In this document: positions 27,601-36,066 of the stretch, piece by piece
Layout: each line of letters starts with the position of its first letter
Numbering within the stretch: position 1 is the first letter of the stretch
DNA from: Thalassotalea sp. ND16A
GTDB taxonomy: Bacteria; Pseudomonadota; Gammaproteobacteria; Enterobacterales; Alteromonadaceae
DNA: 64,000 bases
Direction: 5' to 3'
NCBI RefSeq assembly: GCF_000764205.1
Contig: NZ_JQDZ01000068.1
Location: 124,001 to 188,000 of the forward strand
Notes under the pieces: model-generated
Database searches by the model: none
Told to the model about the DNA's origin: nothing
What the model saw: only the letters and a program-made list of their open reading frames with translations
Position numbers and translations under genes: made by a program

Positions 27601-29351
27601 GTGAGATACCAATCCCAACAGCCATAACGGATTCGGTGACTAATCAAGCCATTGTCGATATTTATGCGGGCAATGATATCGGCGCCGGTACGATAACTGC
27701 GACCTTGCGTACCGGTGAAACCGGAGAAGATTTAATTATTGTTGGTGCGGCCGGTTTAGCTATTGGCACAACCACCGTTGGGTTAACGCCAATCTCGGCG
27801 GGCGGTTCAACCAATATCACGGTAACGATTATTGACACCAATAATGGTGGTGCGCCTTATACCGAACCCGTTGTAGTGAACTTTAGTTCAAGCTGTTCAC
27901 TAGATGGCAAAGCGGTTTTGGATGAGCAAGTAACGACGTTCCAGGGCACAGCCATTAGCTCTTATTTAGCGCAAGGTTGTACCGGTACCGATACCATTAC
28001 GGTAACCGCCAATGCCGGTACTGAAAGTTTGACTTCTAGTGTCGATATTGAAGTCAATGCCGCAGATATCGGTAGCATTGAATTTGTCAGTGTATCGAAC
28101 GAGAACTTGTCTTTAAAAGGGGCTGGTACGGCTGAGATGCCTGAATACTCAACAGTAATCTTTAAAGTGTTAGACGTAAATGGTTTACCAGCAGCAAATC
28201 AACTGGTTGATTTTTCGTTAAATACAGATGCGGGGGGCTTATCGTTAAGTCCAGACCAAGCTCAAACCAACTTAGATGGCTTGGCGCAAGTGGTGGTAAA
28301 TTCTGGCACCATAGCGACTCCGGTAAGAGTGACTGCTTCGGTCAATCTATCTGTACCGTTAATCTCGACTCAGTCGAGTTTGATGGTGGTATCAACGGGT
28401 ATACCAGATCAAGACAGCTTTACCCTTACCGCCGATATTTATAACATTGAGGGCTTCCGAATTGTTGGTACTCAATCAATTATTACTGCCCGATTAGCGG
28501 ATGGCTATAATAACTTGGCACCGGATGGTACCGCGGTTTCCTTTACTGCCGAAGGCGGAGCCATTGAGCCGTCTTGTATTACGGTCGATGGTATGTGTAG
28601 CGTCATATTTAGCTCGCAAAATCCACAGCCTTCAGATAATCGCGTGACAATTTTAGCGCATGCGGTGGGAGAGGAGTCATTCCCTGACTTAAATGGTAAT
28701 GGTCTATACGATGATTCTGAAGAGACAGCCTTTTTAGCGCCAAGTATTATCGATGGCACAGACTATGATCTTCCGGAAGCCTTTGTGGATAATGATGAAA
28801 ATGGAAGTCGAGATTCGGGTGAAGAGTTCTTCGATTTTGTCGACCCTAATTTTGGCATTCCTTTGAGCTATGATCCCGCAGATGGCCAATACAATGGTAG
28901 TTTGTGTAATGAGGCAAACGTTGCATGTTCAGATCAAAAATCTATCCACGTAAGAGGCGATTTGGTGATTGTATTTGCGGGATCTGCGGTTGATGCGACA
29001 GTTACTCCAGTATCAACTACCGATAGCGGCGCTACAGACACTGGTGCTAATGTCATTGATATTTTAGGCGTCGGTGTCGGTGCTGCTACCGTATATATCA
29101 ATGGCCCGGCAGATCAGCCGATGCCTGCTGGCACCACGATTGAGTTTATCACTTCCGTTGGCTCTATCGTGAGTGAGAGTTCATTTATCTGGCCAAATGA
29201 ATTTAGGACTGGTGGACGTAATTTCTCGGTTGAAATTGAAGGTGGCACTGAGGCCAAAACCGGATCACTTTCGGTGAAAGTTACCACGCCATCGGGAGAC
29301 TCAGTAGTTTATTCAACCGGAATAAGTGTAGCAATTGTACTTACACCTTAA
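21624..29351 (+). CDS. Giant Ig-like (Big_1/invasin-type) repeat lipoprotein
   Basis: 2575 residues. Signal MKQFQHVFTLLMLVLLVGC ends in a lipobox, with GGGAGAG before the ATG. After a Pro/Asp-rich spacer come about 19 domains of roughly 100 residues, each with the pattern 'T-x-T-V...V.NE/GEVVNF.S.LG...P.S.TALTn.sG.A.I.LTAG.v.GAGI.TAT...G....F.T.GD'. These are bacterial Ig-like Big_1 domains, as in invasins and intimins. From domain 3 onward they follow a three-domain super-repeat of about 900 bp. The last 650 residues are more varied and include acidic DLNGNGLYDDSE and DNDENGSRDSGE, which look like calcium-binding loops. No enzyme domain, LPxTG or transporter domain is visible. Probably a long fibre anchored to the outer membrane, for adhesion or biofilm; partner unknown. 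Confidence 0.9.
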   Translation: MKQFQHVFTLLMLVLLVGCGSGDSFNGSGDDPVDPTDPTAMTVEVSIDNSSISAATPATVTATVELDSSPVAGKVVTFSSELGVFDVETATALTNADGVATIVLTAGAVEGASIVTATIDTGEFGTVGFETAGDASQISGKDVSISISSANVANTTPAVLTATVTDAGSPVAGEVVNFGASLGSLSPTSGTALTNSSGQAVITLSAGSEAGAGIATATINNGASAEVGFETAGDASSESGKSVILTISTIDVSMAAPATITATVSDIDGPIVGEVVNFSSSLGVFAPVSGTALTDSSGQAVIILTAGSVEGAAIITASLASGELDTIGFSTAGDASEAVGKSVSVVVNNKLISALSATTIEATVLDETGQLVSDEVVNFASTLGLLDPQSGTALTNASGVATITLTAGTVKGAGIATATLSNGATASDSFATEGDESLNQGKTITVQDITDTVTEAAPYTVMVKVTESGMDLANEVVTFTSTLGAFSPVSGTALTDANGEASIQLTAGNVEGAGILTATLASGERDTSGFATAGDGSSVAGKVVTLDRITAQITETAPATITVTVTDNGVGVEGEVVNFSSSLGVFNPVSATALTDNTGSATIILTAGSVEGAGIVTATIASGELDSTGFSTLGDASEAEGNSVTVSITNKSIDALNASTITATVLDESNQPVSDEVVNFASTLGLLDPVSGTALTNASGVATITLTAGTVKGAGIATATLSNGATDSDSFATEGDESLNLGKTITVQDIAATVTEAAPYTVTVNVTENGANLANEVVTFTSTLGAFDPVSGTALTDASGVATIQLTAGSVQGAGVLTATLTSGESDTSGFATDGDSTPIAGKVVTLDPIVGQITEAAPATITVTVTDNGLGVEGEVVNFSSSLGVFNPVSATALTDNTGSATIVLTAGSVEGAGIVTATIASGELDSTGFSTLGDASLAVGNVVTVSVTNKSIDALTPTTITATVLGENGDPVADEVVNFASTLGLLDPVSGTALTNASGVATITLTAGTVKGAGIATATLSNGATDSDSFATEGDESLNLGKTITVQDIAATVTEAAPYTVTVNVTENGANLANEVVTFTSTLGAFNPISATALTDINGEATIELTAGTVQGAGILTATLTSGESDTSGFATDGDSTPVTGKVVTLDPIIGQISNAAAATITVHVTDNGVGVEGEVVNFSSSLGVFNPVSATALTNASGDATIQLTAGSVEGAGIVTATIASGELDTTGFATSGDTPVAVGNSVSVSINSISVNALTPAIITATVLDENGVGVANEVVNFASTLGLLDPVSGTALTDGSGFATITLTAGTVKGAGIATATLSNDATARVSFATEGDESLNLGKTITVQDIAATVTEAAPYTVTVQVTENGIDLANEVVTFTSTLGAFDPISATALTNGSGVATIVLTAGSVEGAGILTAALASGELDTSGFATAGDSTAVDGKVVTLDPIVGQITEAASATITVTVTDNGVGVEGEVVNFSSSLGVFNPVSATALTDNTGSATIVLTAGSVEGAGIVTATISSGELDSTGFSTLGDASLAVGNVVTVSVTNKSIDALTPTTITATVLDENGDPVADEVVNFASTLGLLDPVSGTALTNASGVATITLTAGTVKGAGIATATLSNGATDSDSFATEGDESLNLGKTISVQDITATVTGIAPYTVMVNVTENGMDLANEVVTFTSTLGAFDPVSGTALTNGSGVATIVLTAGSVQGAGILTATLSSGESDTSGFATAGDSSPAAGKVVTLDPIVGQITEAAPATITVTVTDNGAGVEGEVVNFSSSLGVFNPVSATALTDNTGSASIVLAAGSVEGAGIVTATVTSGELDSTAFSTLGDASQAVGNSVSVLVTNKSISAASGSTVEATVTDDTGALVANEVVNFASTLGLLDPLSGTALTNASGVATVTLSAGTVKGAGIATATLSNGATDSDSFATEGDEVIGIFIEMLLVEPDTTNVIDTINTTTPGQIIATVNGLAAGEKVLVTFTTEIGEIPIPTAITDSVTNQAIVDIYAGNDIGAGTITATLRTGETGEDLIIVGAAGLAIGTTTVGLTPISAGGSTNITVTIIDTNNGGAPYTEPVVVNFSSSCSLDGKAVLDEQVTTFQGTAISSYLAQGCTGTDTITVTANAGTESLTSSVDIEVNAADIGSIEFVSVSNENLSLKGAGTAEMPEYSTVIFKVLDVNGLPAANQLVDFSLNTDAGGLSLSPDQAQTNLDGLAQVVVNSGTIATPVRVTASVNLSVPLISTQSSLMVVSTGIPDQDSFTLTADIYNIEGFRIVGTQSIITARLADGYNNLAPDGTAVSFTAEGGAIEPSCITVDGMCSVIFSSQNPQPSDNRVTILAHAVGEESFPDLNGNGLYDDSEETAFLAPSIIDGTDYDLPEAFVDNDENGSRDSGEEFFDFVDPNFGIPLSYDPADGQYNGSLCNEANVACSDQKSIHVRGDLVIVFAGSAVDATVTPVSTTDSGATDTGANVIDILGVGVGAATVYINGPADQPMPAGTTIEFITSVGSIVSESSFIWPNEFRTGGRNFSVEIEGGTEAKTGSLSVKVTTPSGDSVVYSTGISVAIVLTP
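22621..27430 (+). repeat. Three-domain super-repeat (about 900-bp period, 5.3 copies) inside the Ig-like gene
   Basis: The linkers run in a fixed order: GDAS..VG-x-S/V-V (type A), GDESLN.GKTI (type B), GDxS.. GKVVTLD (type C). Type A linkers start near 22621, 23525, 24428, 25331, 26236 and 27136, giving a steady spacing of 900-905 bp. Segments 24391-24685 and 26197-26491 are identical but for one base by my reading, so copies are still being exchanged. Confidence 0.85.
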
Positions 29352-29710
29352 ATATATTTAATAATATCAATCAATCCATAAGGCCTCTGTTGAGGCCTTA
29401 TTTATTATTAACCGCGGTAAAATTCGTATTTTGTTTGAATATTAAACAGTTTTCGCTAAATTGGTAAAATATATGAAAATATTGCTTTATATTTTAATTT
29501 AAATTTTATTATGATGTGCCCTAGAAAAACACGAATTCAACCCGATTTAGTAAATAAAGAACACTCGGGTTGTAAAATAATTGCTTGTCAGTGGTAAAAT
29601 TTACATATATACCTAATAGCAATAGATAAAAAATTGAGTTAATGGCTAACTCAACAAAATTATATTTCAGATTGACATCTCAATAGCTGAATACAGGAAA
29701 GTGAAGCTTT
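29352..29710. other. AT-rich 359-bp gap between the Ig-like gene and topA
   Basis: Apart from the terminator at 29378-29406 I see no reading frame. TTGACA occurs at 29672-29677 but has no good -10 at the right distance. The topA Shine-Dalgarno (AGGAAAG) is at the right end. Presumably the topA promoter lies here; its supercoiling-sensitive site cannot be placed by eye. Confidence 0.4.
29378..29406 (+). terminator. Terminator of the Ig-like gene
   Basis: ATAAGGCCTC (29378-29387) pairs with GAGGCCTTAT (29392-29401) and is followed by TTATTATTA. Confidence 0.75.
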
Positions 29711-32407
29711 ATGGCAAAATCTCTGGTAATTGTCGAGTCCCCTGCAAAGGCGAAGACAATTAACAAATATCTCGGTAAAGACTACATCGTTAAGTCTAGT
29801 GTTGGTCATGTGCGTGATTTACCGCACAGTGGCGGTAAAAAAGCCGCCACCAAAACTGCCGCAGAATTGAAAAAAATGACACCGGCTCAAAAAGAGAAGT
29901 ACAAAGCAAAACGAGAGAAAGTTGCTTTGTTTAGTCGCATGGGCATAAATCCGGAAAAAGACTGGGCAGCAACCTATGCTGTTTTACCAGGCAAAGAAAA
30001 AGTCGTCGATGAATTAAAGAAACTTGCGGATAAGGCCGATATGGTTTATCTCGCAACCGATTTGGATCGCGAGGGTGAAGCGATAGCCTGGCACTTAAAA
30101 GAAATTATTGGTGGCGATGACAGCCGCTTTTGCCGAGTGGTATTTAATGAAATTACCCAAAGCGCAATTCAGGATGCCTTTAAACAGCCAAGTGAGCTGA
30201 ATATGCATGGTGTTAATGCCCAACAGGCACGACGCTTTTTAGACCGCGTGGTTGGCTTTATGGTAAGCCCGTTACTTTGGAAAAAGGTTGCTCGTGGTTT
30301 ATCGGCAGGGCGAGTGCAGTCGGTTGCGGTAAAACTTGTGGTTGAACGCGAACGTGAAATCAAAGCGTTTGTACCAGAAGAGTTTTGGGAAATCGAAGCA
30401 GATACCATAACCTCAGGAAAAGACGAGCTTAAATTAGATGTTGCTCGCCAAAATGGCAAAGCCTTTAAACCTGACAATGAAACCGATGCCATGGCAGCCG
30501 TTTCGGCACTGCAAAATTCGGCATATCAGGTGAGCAAGCGTGAAGATAAGCCATCAAAAAGCACACCGTCGGCACCTTTTATTACCTCAACCTTACAGCA
30601 AGCTGCCAGTACTCGTTTAGGTTTTGGTGTGAAACGCACCATGGGTTTGGCACAACGTTTATACGAAGCCGGCCACATTACTTATATGCGTACCGACTCA
30701 ACCAATTTGAGTAAAGAAGCGGTTGAGCAATGTCGTGACTACGTTAGCAGTAATTTTGGCACAAATTATTTACCTGAAAAGGCAAAAGTGTATGGTGCCA
30801 AGGCCAATGCACAAGAAGCACATGAAGCCATTCGTCCTTCCAATGTGAGCAAAGAAGCCGCATTTTTAGATGATATGGAGCAAGATGCCCGTAAATTATA
30901 TGATTTGATCTGGCGTCAATTTGTTGCCTGTCAAATGACCGCCGCGCGTTACGATTTAACTACCCTTACGATAACTGCGGGTGAGTTCGACTTAAGGGCG
31001 AAAGGTCGAGTAATGCGCTTTGATGGTTGGACAAAAGTTCATTCGCGCAGCGCTGGCAAAAGTGGCAGCGAGAAAGATACTCACTTACCAGATTTAGCGG
31101 TGGGCGAAACCGTTACCTTGAAACATATTGAGCCAAGCCAGCACTTTACCAAGCCAACGGCACGCTTTGGTGAAGCGTCATTGGTAAAAGAGTTAGAAAA
31201 ACGCAGCATCGGCCGTCCTTCTACCTATGCGTCAATTATCTCGACCATTCAAGACCGCGGTTATGTGCGTCTTGACACAAAACGCTTTTATGCAGAAAAA
31301 ATGGGCGAAATTGTTACTGACAGTTTATCGGGTAGTTTTAAAAAGTTAATGAACTACGATTTTACCGCCAACATGGAAATGCGTCTCGATGAAATTGCCG
31401 ATGATAAAGCTTTTTGGAAAGATATATTAACCGAATTTTACACCGAATTTACCGATGAACTGCAGCTTGCCGATAAAAGTATGGACGAAGGCGGGATGCA
31501 ACGTAATCTGCCGGTTATCACCGATATTGATTGTCCAACCTGTAATCGTAAAATGGGCATTCGTACCGCATCCACTGGCGTGTTTTTAGGTTGTTCTGGC
31601 TATAGCCTGCCACCAAAAGAACGTTGCACTAAAACCATGAACCTAACTCCTGGTGAAGAAGCGGTAAGCGTGTTATCGGAAGATCAGGAAACGGAAGCCT
31701 TAATGGCGATGGAACGTTGTGACAAGTGCGGCACAGCGATGGACAGTTACCTTATTGATGAAACCCGCAAACTTCATGTGTGTGGTAACAATCCGGTTTG
31801 TGACGGTTATCAACTGGAGAAGGGCGAATTCAAGATCAAAGGCTACGATGGCCCGGTACTTGAGTGTGATCGCTGCCAGTCAGATATGGAACTTAAGAAC
31901 GGTCGCTTTGGCAAATACTTCGACTGTACCAATGAAGATTGTAAAAACACGCGCAAGCTATTGGCAAGTGGTGAAGCGGCTCCTCCGAAAGAAGATCCAG
32001 TAGATTTACCCGAGCTTAAGTGTGAACAGTCGGAAGCATTCTTTAAATTAAGAGATGGTGCTGCCGGCATATTCCTGGCCGCGAGTACTTTCCCTAAATC
32101 AAGAGAAACACGAGCACCAAAAGTTGAAGAATTGCAGCGTTTTCGTGACCGAATATCGCCCAAGTTTTATTACCTGGCCGATGCCCCAGCAAAAGATCCT
32201 GATGGTAACCTTGCTGTTGTTCGTTATTCACGTAAAACCAAAGAGCAATACGTGATGACCGAAATCGATAAAAAAGCCACCGGTTGGCTTGCTAAATACG
32301 TTGACGGCAAATGGGTTGAAGAACTGGCGAAGAAAAAAGCCAAACCGAAAGCTAAAGCCAAGCCGAAAGCTAAAGCTAAAGCCAAAAAAGCTGACGCGAA
32401 AGAATAA
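29711..32407 (+). CDS. topA: DNA topoisomerase I
   Basis: 898 residues. Type IA enzyme relaxing negative supercoils. The TOPRIM start is [19 protein letters not shown], with the [13 protein letters not shown] metal motif. The active-site Tyr lies in [12 protein letters not shown] near residue 325. Three or four C-terminal zinc-ribbon repeats with paired Cys follow (CPTC..C, CDKC..C, CDRC..C). The protein ends in a Lys/Ala-rich tail (about 20 residues of KPKAKAK type) usual for this family and likely DNA-binding. Monocistronic, with an unusual repeat cluster downstream; cysB follows as in E. coli. Confidence 0.97.
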   Translation: MAKSLVIVESPAKAKTINKYLGKDYIVKSSVGHVRDLPHSGGKKAATKTAAELKKMTPAQKEKYKAKREKVALFSRMGINPEKDWAATYAVLPGKEKVVDELKKLADKADMVYLATDLDREGEAIAWHLKEIIGGDDSRFCRVVFNEITQSAIQDAFKQPSELNMHGVNAQQARRFLDRVVGFMVSPLLWKKVARGLSAGRVQSVAVKLVVEREREIKAFVPEEFWEIEADTITSGKDELKLDVARQNGKAFKPDNETDAMAAVSALQNSAYQVSKREDKPSKSTPSAPFITSTLQQAASTRLGFGVKRTMGLAQRLYEAGHITYMRTDSTNLSKEAVEQCRDYVSSNFGTNYLPEKAKVYGAKANAQEAHEAIRPSNVSKEAAFLDDMEQDARKLYDLIWRQFVACQMTAARYDLTTLTITAGEFDLRAKGRVMRFDGWTKVHSRSAGKSGSEKDTHLPDLAVGETVTLKHIEPSQHFTKPTARFGEASLVKELEKRSIGRPSTYASIISTIQDRGYVRLDTKRFYAEKMGEIVTDSLSGSFKKLMNYDFTANMEMRLDEIADDKAFWKDILTEFYTEFTDELQLADKSMDEGGMQRNLPVITDIDCPTCNRKMGIRTASTGVFLGCSGYSLPPKERCTKTMNLTPGEEAVSVLSEDQETEALMAMERCDKCGTAMDSYLIDETRKLHVCGNNPVCDGYQLEKGEFKIKGYDGPVLECDRCQSDMELKNGRFGKYFDCTNEDCKNTRKLLASGEAAPPKEDPVDLPELKCEQSEAFFKLRDGAAGIFLAASTFPKSRETRAPKVEELQRFRDRISPKFYYLADAPAKDPDGNLAVVRYSRKTKEQYVMTEIDKKATGWLAKYVDGKWVEELAKKKAKPKAKAKPKAKAKAKKADAKE

Positions 32408-32420
32408 CCCCTTTTTATAT

Positions 32421-32595
32421 AACGCGAGGTTAAAACCCCGCCAACCATAACAAGCCGCATTTGATGCGGCTTTGTTTATGCGAGCTTAAAAACCCCGCCA
32501 ACCGTAATGCGAGGTTGAAACCCCGCCAACCGGGCATATTATTAAATAATTGGTTGGCGCCGAGTATATAACGCGAGGTTAAAACCCCGCCAACC
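32421..32595 (+). repeat. Cluster of four GCGAGGTTAAAACCCCGCC repeats
   Basis: Copies at about 32421-32446, 32479-32503, 32505-32531 and 32570-32595 share GCGAGGTTAAAACCCCGCC followed by AACC; the second and third have single changes. Each copy is itself a near-palindrome able to form a short hairpin. A reversed piece, GGTTGGCG, lies at about 32552-32559 and pairs with the CGCCAACC end of copy 3. The cluster fills most of the topA-cysB gap. Confidence 0.85.
32449..32477 (+). terminator. Terminator of topA
   Basis: AAGCCGCAT (32452-32460) pairs with ATGCGGCTT around TTG, then TGTTT. It sits between the first and second members of the repeat cluster. Confidence 0.75.
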
Positions 32596-32688
32596 TGAGT
32601 TTAGTTTGTTATAAAAACTATTTTCTTATAACAAAAAGTTAAAAAGCTATAGATTTTTTAATCATATTGATATATATTTTTAGTATAA

Positions 32689-33684
<996 letters not shown>

Positions 33685-33689
33685 AGAAG

Positions 33690-33938
33690 GTAAAAGAAGG
33701 TACAGGGTACAAGGTACAAGTAGTGTGGTTTACACTCTAATTCTGGCTTTATAAAACAAGGTACACGCAGCTTGTTTTAGATTTCAGAACAATGATATTA
33801 AATCATAAAATATAAAAAGCGCCGAAAGGCGCTTTTTAAGTTTAAAGGGTATAGACTTTATCGAACCAAGTAACTAATCTGCTTGTACCTTGTACCTTGT
33901 ACCTTGTACCTTGTACCCTGTACCCCGTCTCTTGTACC
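33690..33938. repeat. Inverted 7-bp repeat element, GGTACAA family, copy 1
   Basis: Left end: tandem GGTACAG-GGTACAA-GGTACAA at 33699-33719. Right end: eight tandem 7-mers at 33883-33938, five exact TTGTACC then CTGTACC, CCGTCTC, TTGTACC. The two ends are inverted copies of each other. A second locus with the same ends lies at 41464-41718. It fills the gap between cysB and sdaA. Confidence 0.85.
33814..33840. terminator. Bidirectional terminator between cysB and sdaA
   Basis: AAAAAGCGCC (33814-33823) pairs with GGCGCTTTTT (33828-33837) around GAAA, with A- and T-runs on both sides; it lies inside the GGTACAA element. Confidence 0.85.
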
Positions 33939-33943
33939 CGCTT

Positions 33944-35320
33944 CTAACATTCAATAATATTTACCGCCAAACCACCACGTGATGTTTCTTTGTATTTCGT
34001 TTTCATATCATTGCCCGTTTCCCACATGGTTTTGATCACTTTATCTAAAGAAACCTTTTGCGTACCCGTACCACGCATTGCCAGGCGTGAGGCATTTATC
34101 GCTTTTACTGAGCCCATCGCATTGCGTTCGATACAGGGAACTTGTACCAGGCCGCCAACCGGATCACAGGTTAACCCTAAGTTATGCTCCATACCAATTT
34201 CAGCGGCGTTTTCTACTTGTTTAGGGTCGCCGCCTAAAATCTCGGTTAACGCACCTGCCGCCATCGAACAGGCAACGCCAACTTCGCCCTGACAACCAAC
34301 CTCTGCACCTGAGATAGAGGCATTGGTTTTGTATAAAATACCGATCGCCGCCGCAGTTAATAAATAGCGAATGCAATCATCGTCAGACACAGGTTTTACA
34401 AATTTGTCGTAGTAACAAAGTACGGCGGGTAAGATGCCTGCGGCACCATTGGTTGGTGCGGTAACCACTTGCGAGCCGGCCGCGTTTTCTTCATTAACCG
34501 CCAAAGCAAACAAATTCACCCAGTCCATGGCTTGCAATGGGTCGGCGTTTTTCTCAACCGTTAGCAAACGATGCAAACTTGGTGCACGGCGGGTAACTTT
34601 CAATCCGCCAGGCAATATCCCTTCGGTTTTAATGCCACGCTCAACGCAGGCATACATGGCTTGCCATATTTTTACCAGCTCTGTCCGTATGTAACTTTCA
34701 TCGTTTAAACATTTCTCGTTGGCCATCATCACCGAGCTAATGCTCAAACCTGATTCTTTACAGATTGTCAGTAATTCATCTGCCGAGGTGAAAGTGTATG
34801 GTCGTTTGATATTGGCGTGCAAGGACAGCGCTTTGTCTTTTTCTTTTTCAAATTCGCTGTCTTCAACAATAAAACCACCACCAATAGAGTAATAGGTTTT
34901 TTCTAACACAATATTATTACCGTTGAAGGCAAAAATGGTCATCGCATTGGCATGCGCTGGCAGAGTTTTACGACGGTGATAAATAATTGCATCATCTTTT
35001 GGAAAGGCGATGGTTTTTTCATTGTTTAAGATGATTTGCTCACTGGCGACGGTGGCGTCCAGAATTTTATCTATGTTGTCAACGGCTACCGACTCAGGGG
35101 CTTCGCCATGTAAACCCAAAATTACCGCTTTGCCGGTACCATGGCCAATGCCGGTTTGCCCTAAAGAGCCAAACAGTTCAACCTTGATCCGATTTACCTG
35201 GGCAAAAATTTCGTCTTGTTTTAACGAGTCGATAAAACGATTCGCCGCTCGCATTGGTCCCACGGTGTGTGAGCTGGAAGGGCCGATGCCGATGGAGAAC
35301 ATGTCAAATACACTAATCAT
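33944..35320 (-). CDS. sdaA: L-serine ammonia-lyase, iron-sulfur type
   Basis: 458 residues, single-chain type with the N-terminal beta part (MISVFDMFSIGIGPSSSHTVGPM) and the C-terminal alpha part that holds the [4Fe-4S] Cys (GCQGEVGVACSMAAGA, EHNLGLTCDPVGGLVQVPCIERNA). It turns serine into pyruvate and ammonia. It is the last of three co-directional genes with the Nudix and pabB genes; this pabB-Nudix-sdaA order is also found in E. coli. The stop lies at the edge of a repeat element. Confidence 0.96.
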   Translation of the reverse strand: MISVFDMFSIGIGPSSSHTVGPMRAANRFIDSLKQDEIFAQVNRIKVELFGSLGQTGIGHGTGKAVILGLHGEAPESVAVDNIDKILDATVASEQIILNNEKTIAFPKDDAIIYHRRKTLPAHANAMTIFAFNGNNIVLEKTYYSIGGGFIVEDSEFEKEKDKALSLHANIKRPYTFTSADELLTICKESGLSISSVMMANEKCLNDESYIRTELVKIWQAMYACVERGIKTEGILPGGLKVTRRAPSLHRLLTVEKNADPLQAMDWVNLFALAVNEENAAGSQVVTAPTNGAAGILPAVLCYYDKFVKPVSDDDCIRYLLTAAAIGILYKTNASISGAEVGCQGEVGVACSMAAGALTEILGGDPKQVENAAEIGMEHNLGLTCDPVGGLVQVPCIERNAMGSVKAINASRLAMRGTGTQKVSLDKVIKTMWETGNDMKTKYKETSRGGLAVNIIEC

Positions 35321-35416
35321 GATAAAACCTGAATATTTAATGGCGTGTTAACGCGATATTGAAATTATATTCGGATTTTACCCTGAAAGTCGAAATAATC
35401 ACAATAAATAAAAAGT

Positions 35417-35992
35417 TTATTTTAGGTGGCTAACCAAGTCTTTTAATATGGCTGCAGTTGCACCCCAAATATTATAATTTAAATATGGCATAAAATAGAT
35501 ATTCTGCTTAATACCATTACGTTTAAGTTCATAACTTAGGTGATTATTTTCATCGATAAAATGATTGAAAGGCACATGAAAAATATCGGCAACCTCATTA
35601 TCATCCGCTTTGAAAGCATAATTTTCTGGAATAAAGCCGACAATCGGGGTGATCAAGTAACCAGTAATGGTGTGGTATTGCTTTAACTGGCCAATAATAT
35701 CGACATCGCTTCGAGATAAGCCAATTTCTTCTTCAGCCTCTCGTAATGCGGTTTCAATGATATCAATATCGGTTTCTTCGACTTTGCCGCCGGGGAAACT
35801 GATTTGTCCGGCATGATGTTTTAAATGGATGGCTCGCTGCGTTAACACCACCTCTATACCATTATGCGTTTGCACTAGGGGGATAAGTACACTGGCATGT
35901 TTCAACTCACCATTGTGCTGATAGGTATGAGTAATTTCATCCAGGTGATGGAAGGCGAAGCGCTGCAAAAACTGCTGTTTATTCATTGCCAA
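35417..35992 (-). CDS. Nudix hydrolase, CoA pyrophosphatase (NudL-like)
   Basis: 191 residues. The Nudix motif is SFPGGKVEETD...ALREAEEEIGL near residues 65-90, with the LTQRAIHLKHHAGQISFPGG lead-in found in the CoA-pyrophosphatase (NudL/YeaB) group. Enzymes of this group split CoA and acyl-CoA into 4'-phosphopantetheine and adenosine phosphate. It lies between pabB and sdaA, as yeaB does in E. coli, which supports the assignment. About 75 bp separate it from pabB. Confidence 0.9.
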   Translation of the reverse strand: MAMNKQQFLQRFAFHHLDEITHTYQHNGELKHASVLIPLVQTHNGIEVVLTQRAIHLKHHAGQISFPGGKVEETDIDIIETALREAEEEIGLSRSDVDIIGQLKQYHTITGYLITPIVGFIPENYAFKADDNEVADIFHVPFNHFIDENNHLSYELKRNGIKQNIYFMPYLNYNIWGATAAILKDLVSHLK

Positions 35993-36066
35993 TTCCTAGC
36001 TGCAACTCTATAAAAATGTACCCTAGTTATTTTTATCCTAGCAGTTTTTATCGAACAAGGGCATGA

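Noticed and set aside
32421-32595. CRISPR or tRNA-like array after topA
   Set aside because: Spacing between copies is uneven (2 to about 40 bp), repeats are only 19-26 bp, and no tRNA fold or cas gene is present.
33690-33938. CRISPR-like array (short repeats in a row)
   Set aside because: The unit is 7 bp with no spacers, and the two halves are inverted. No cas genes nearby.
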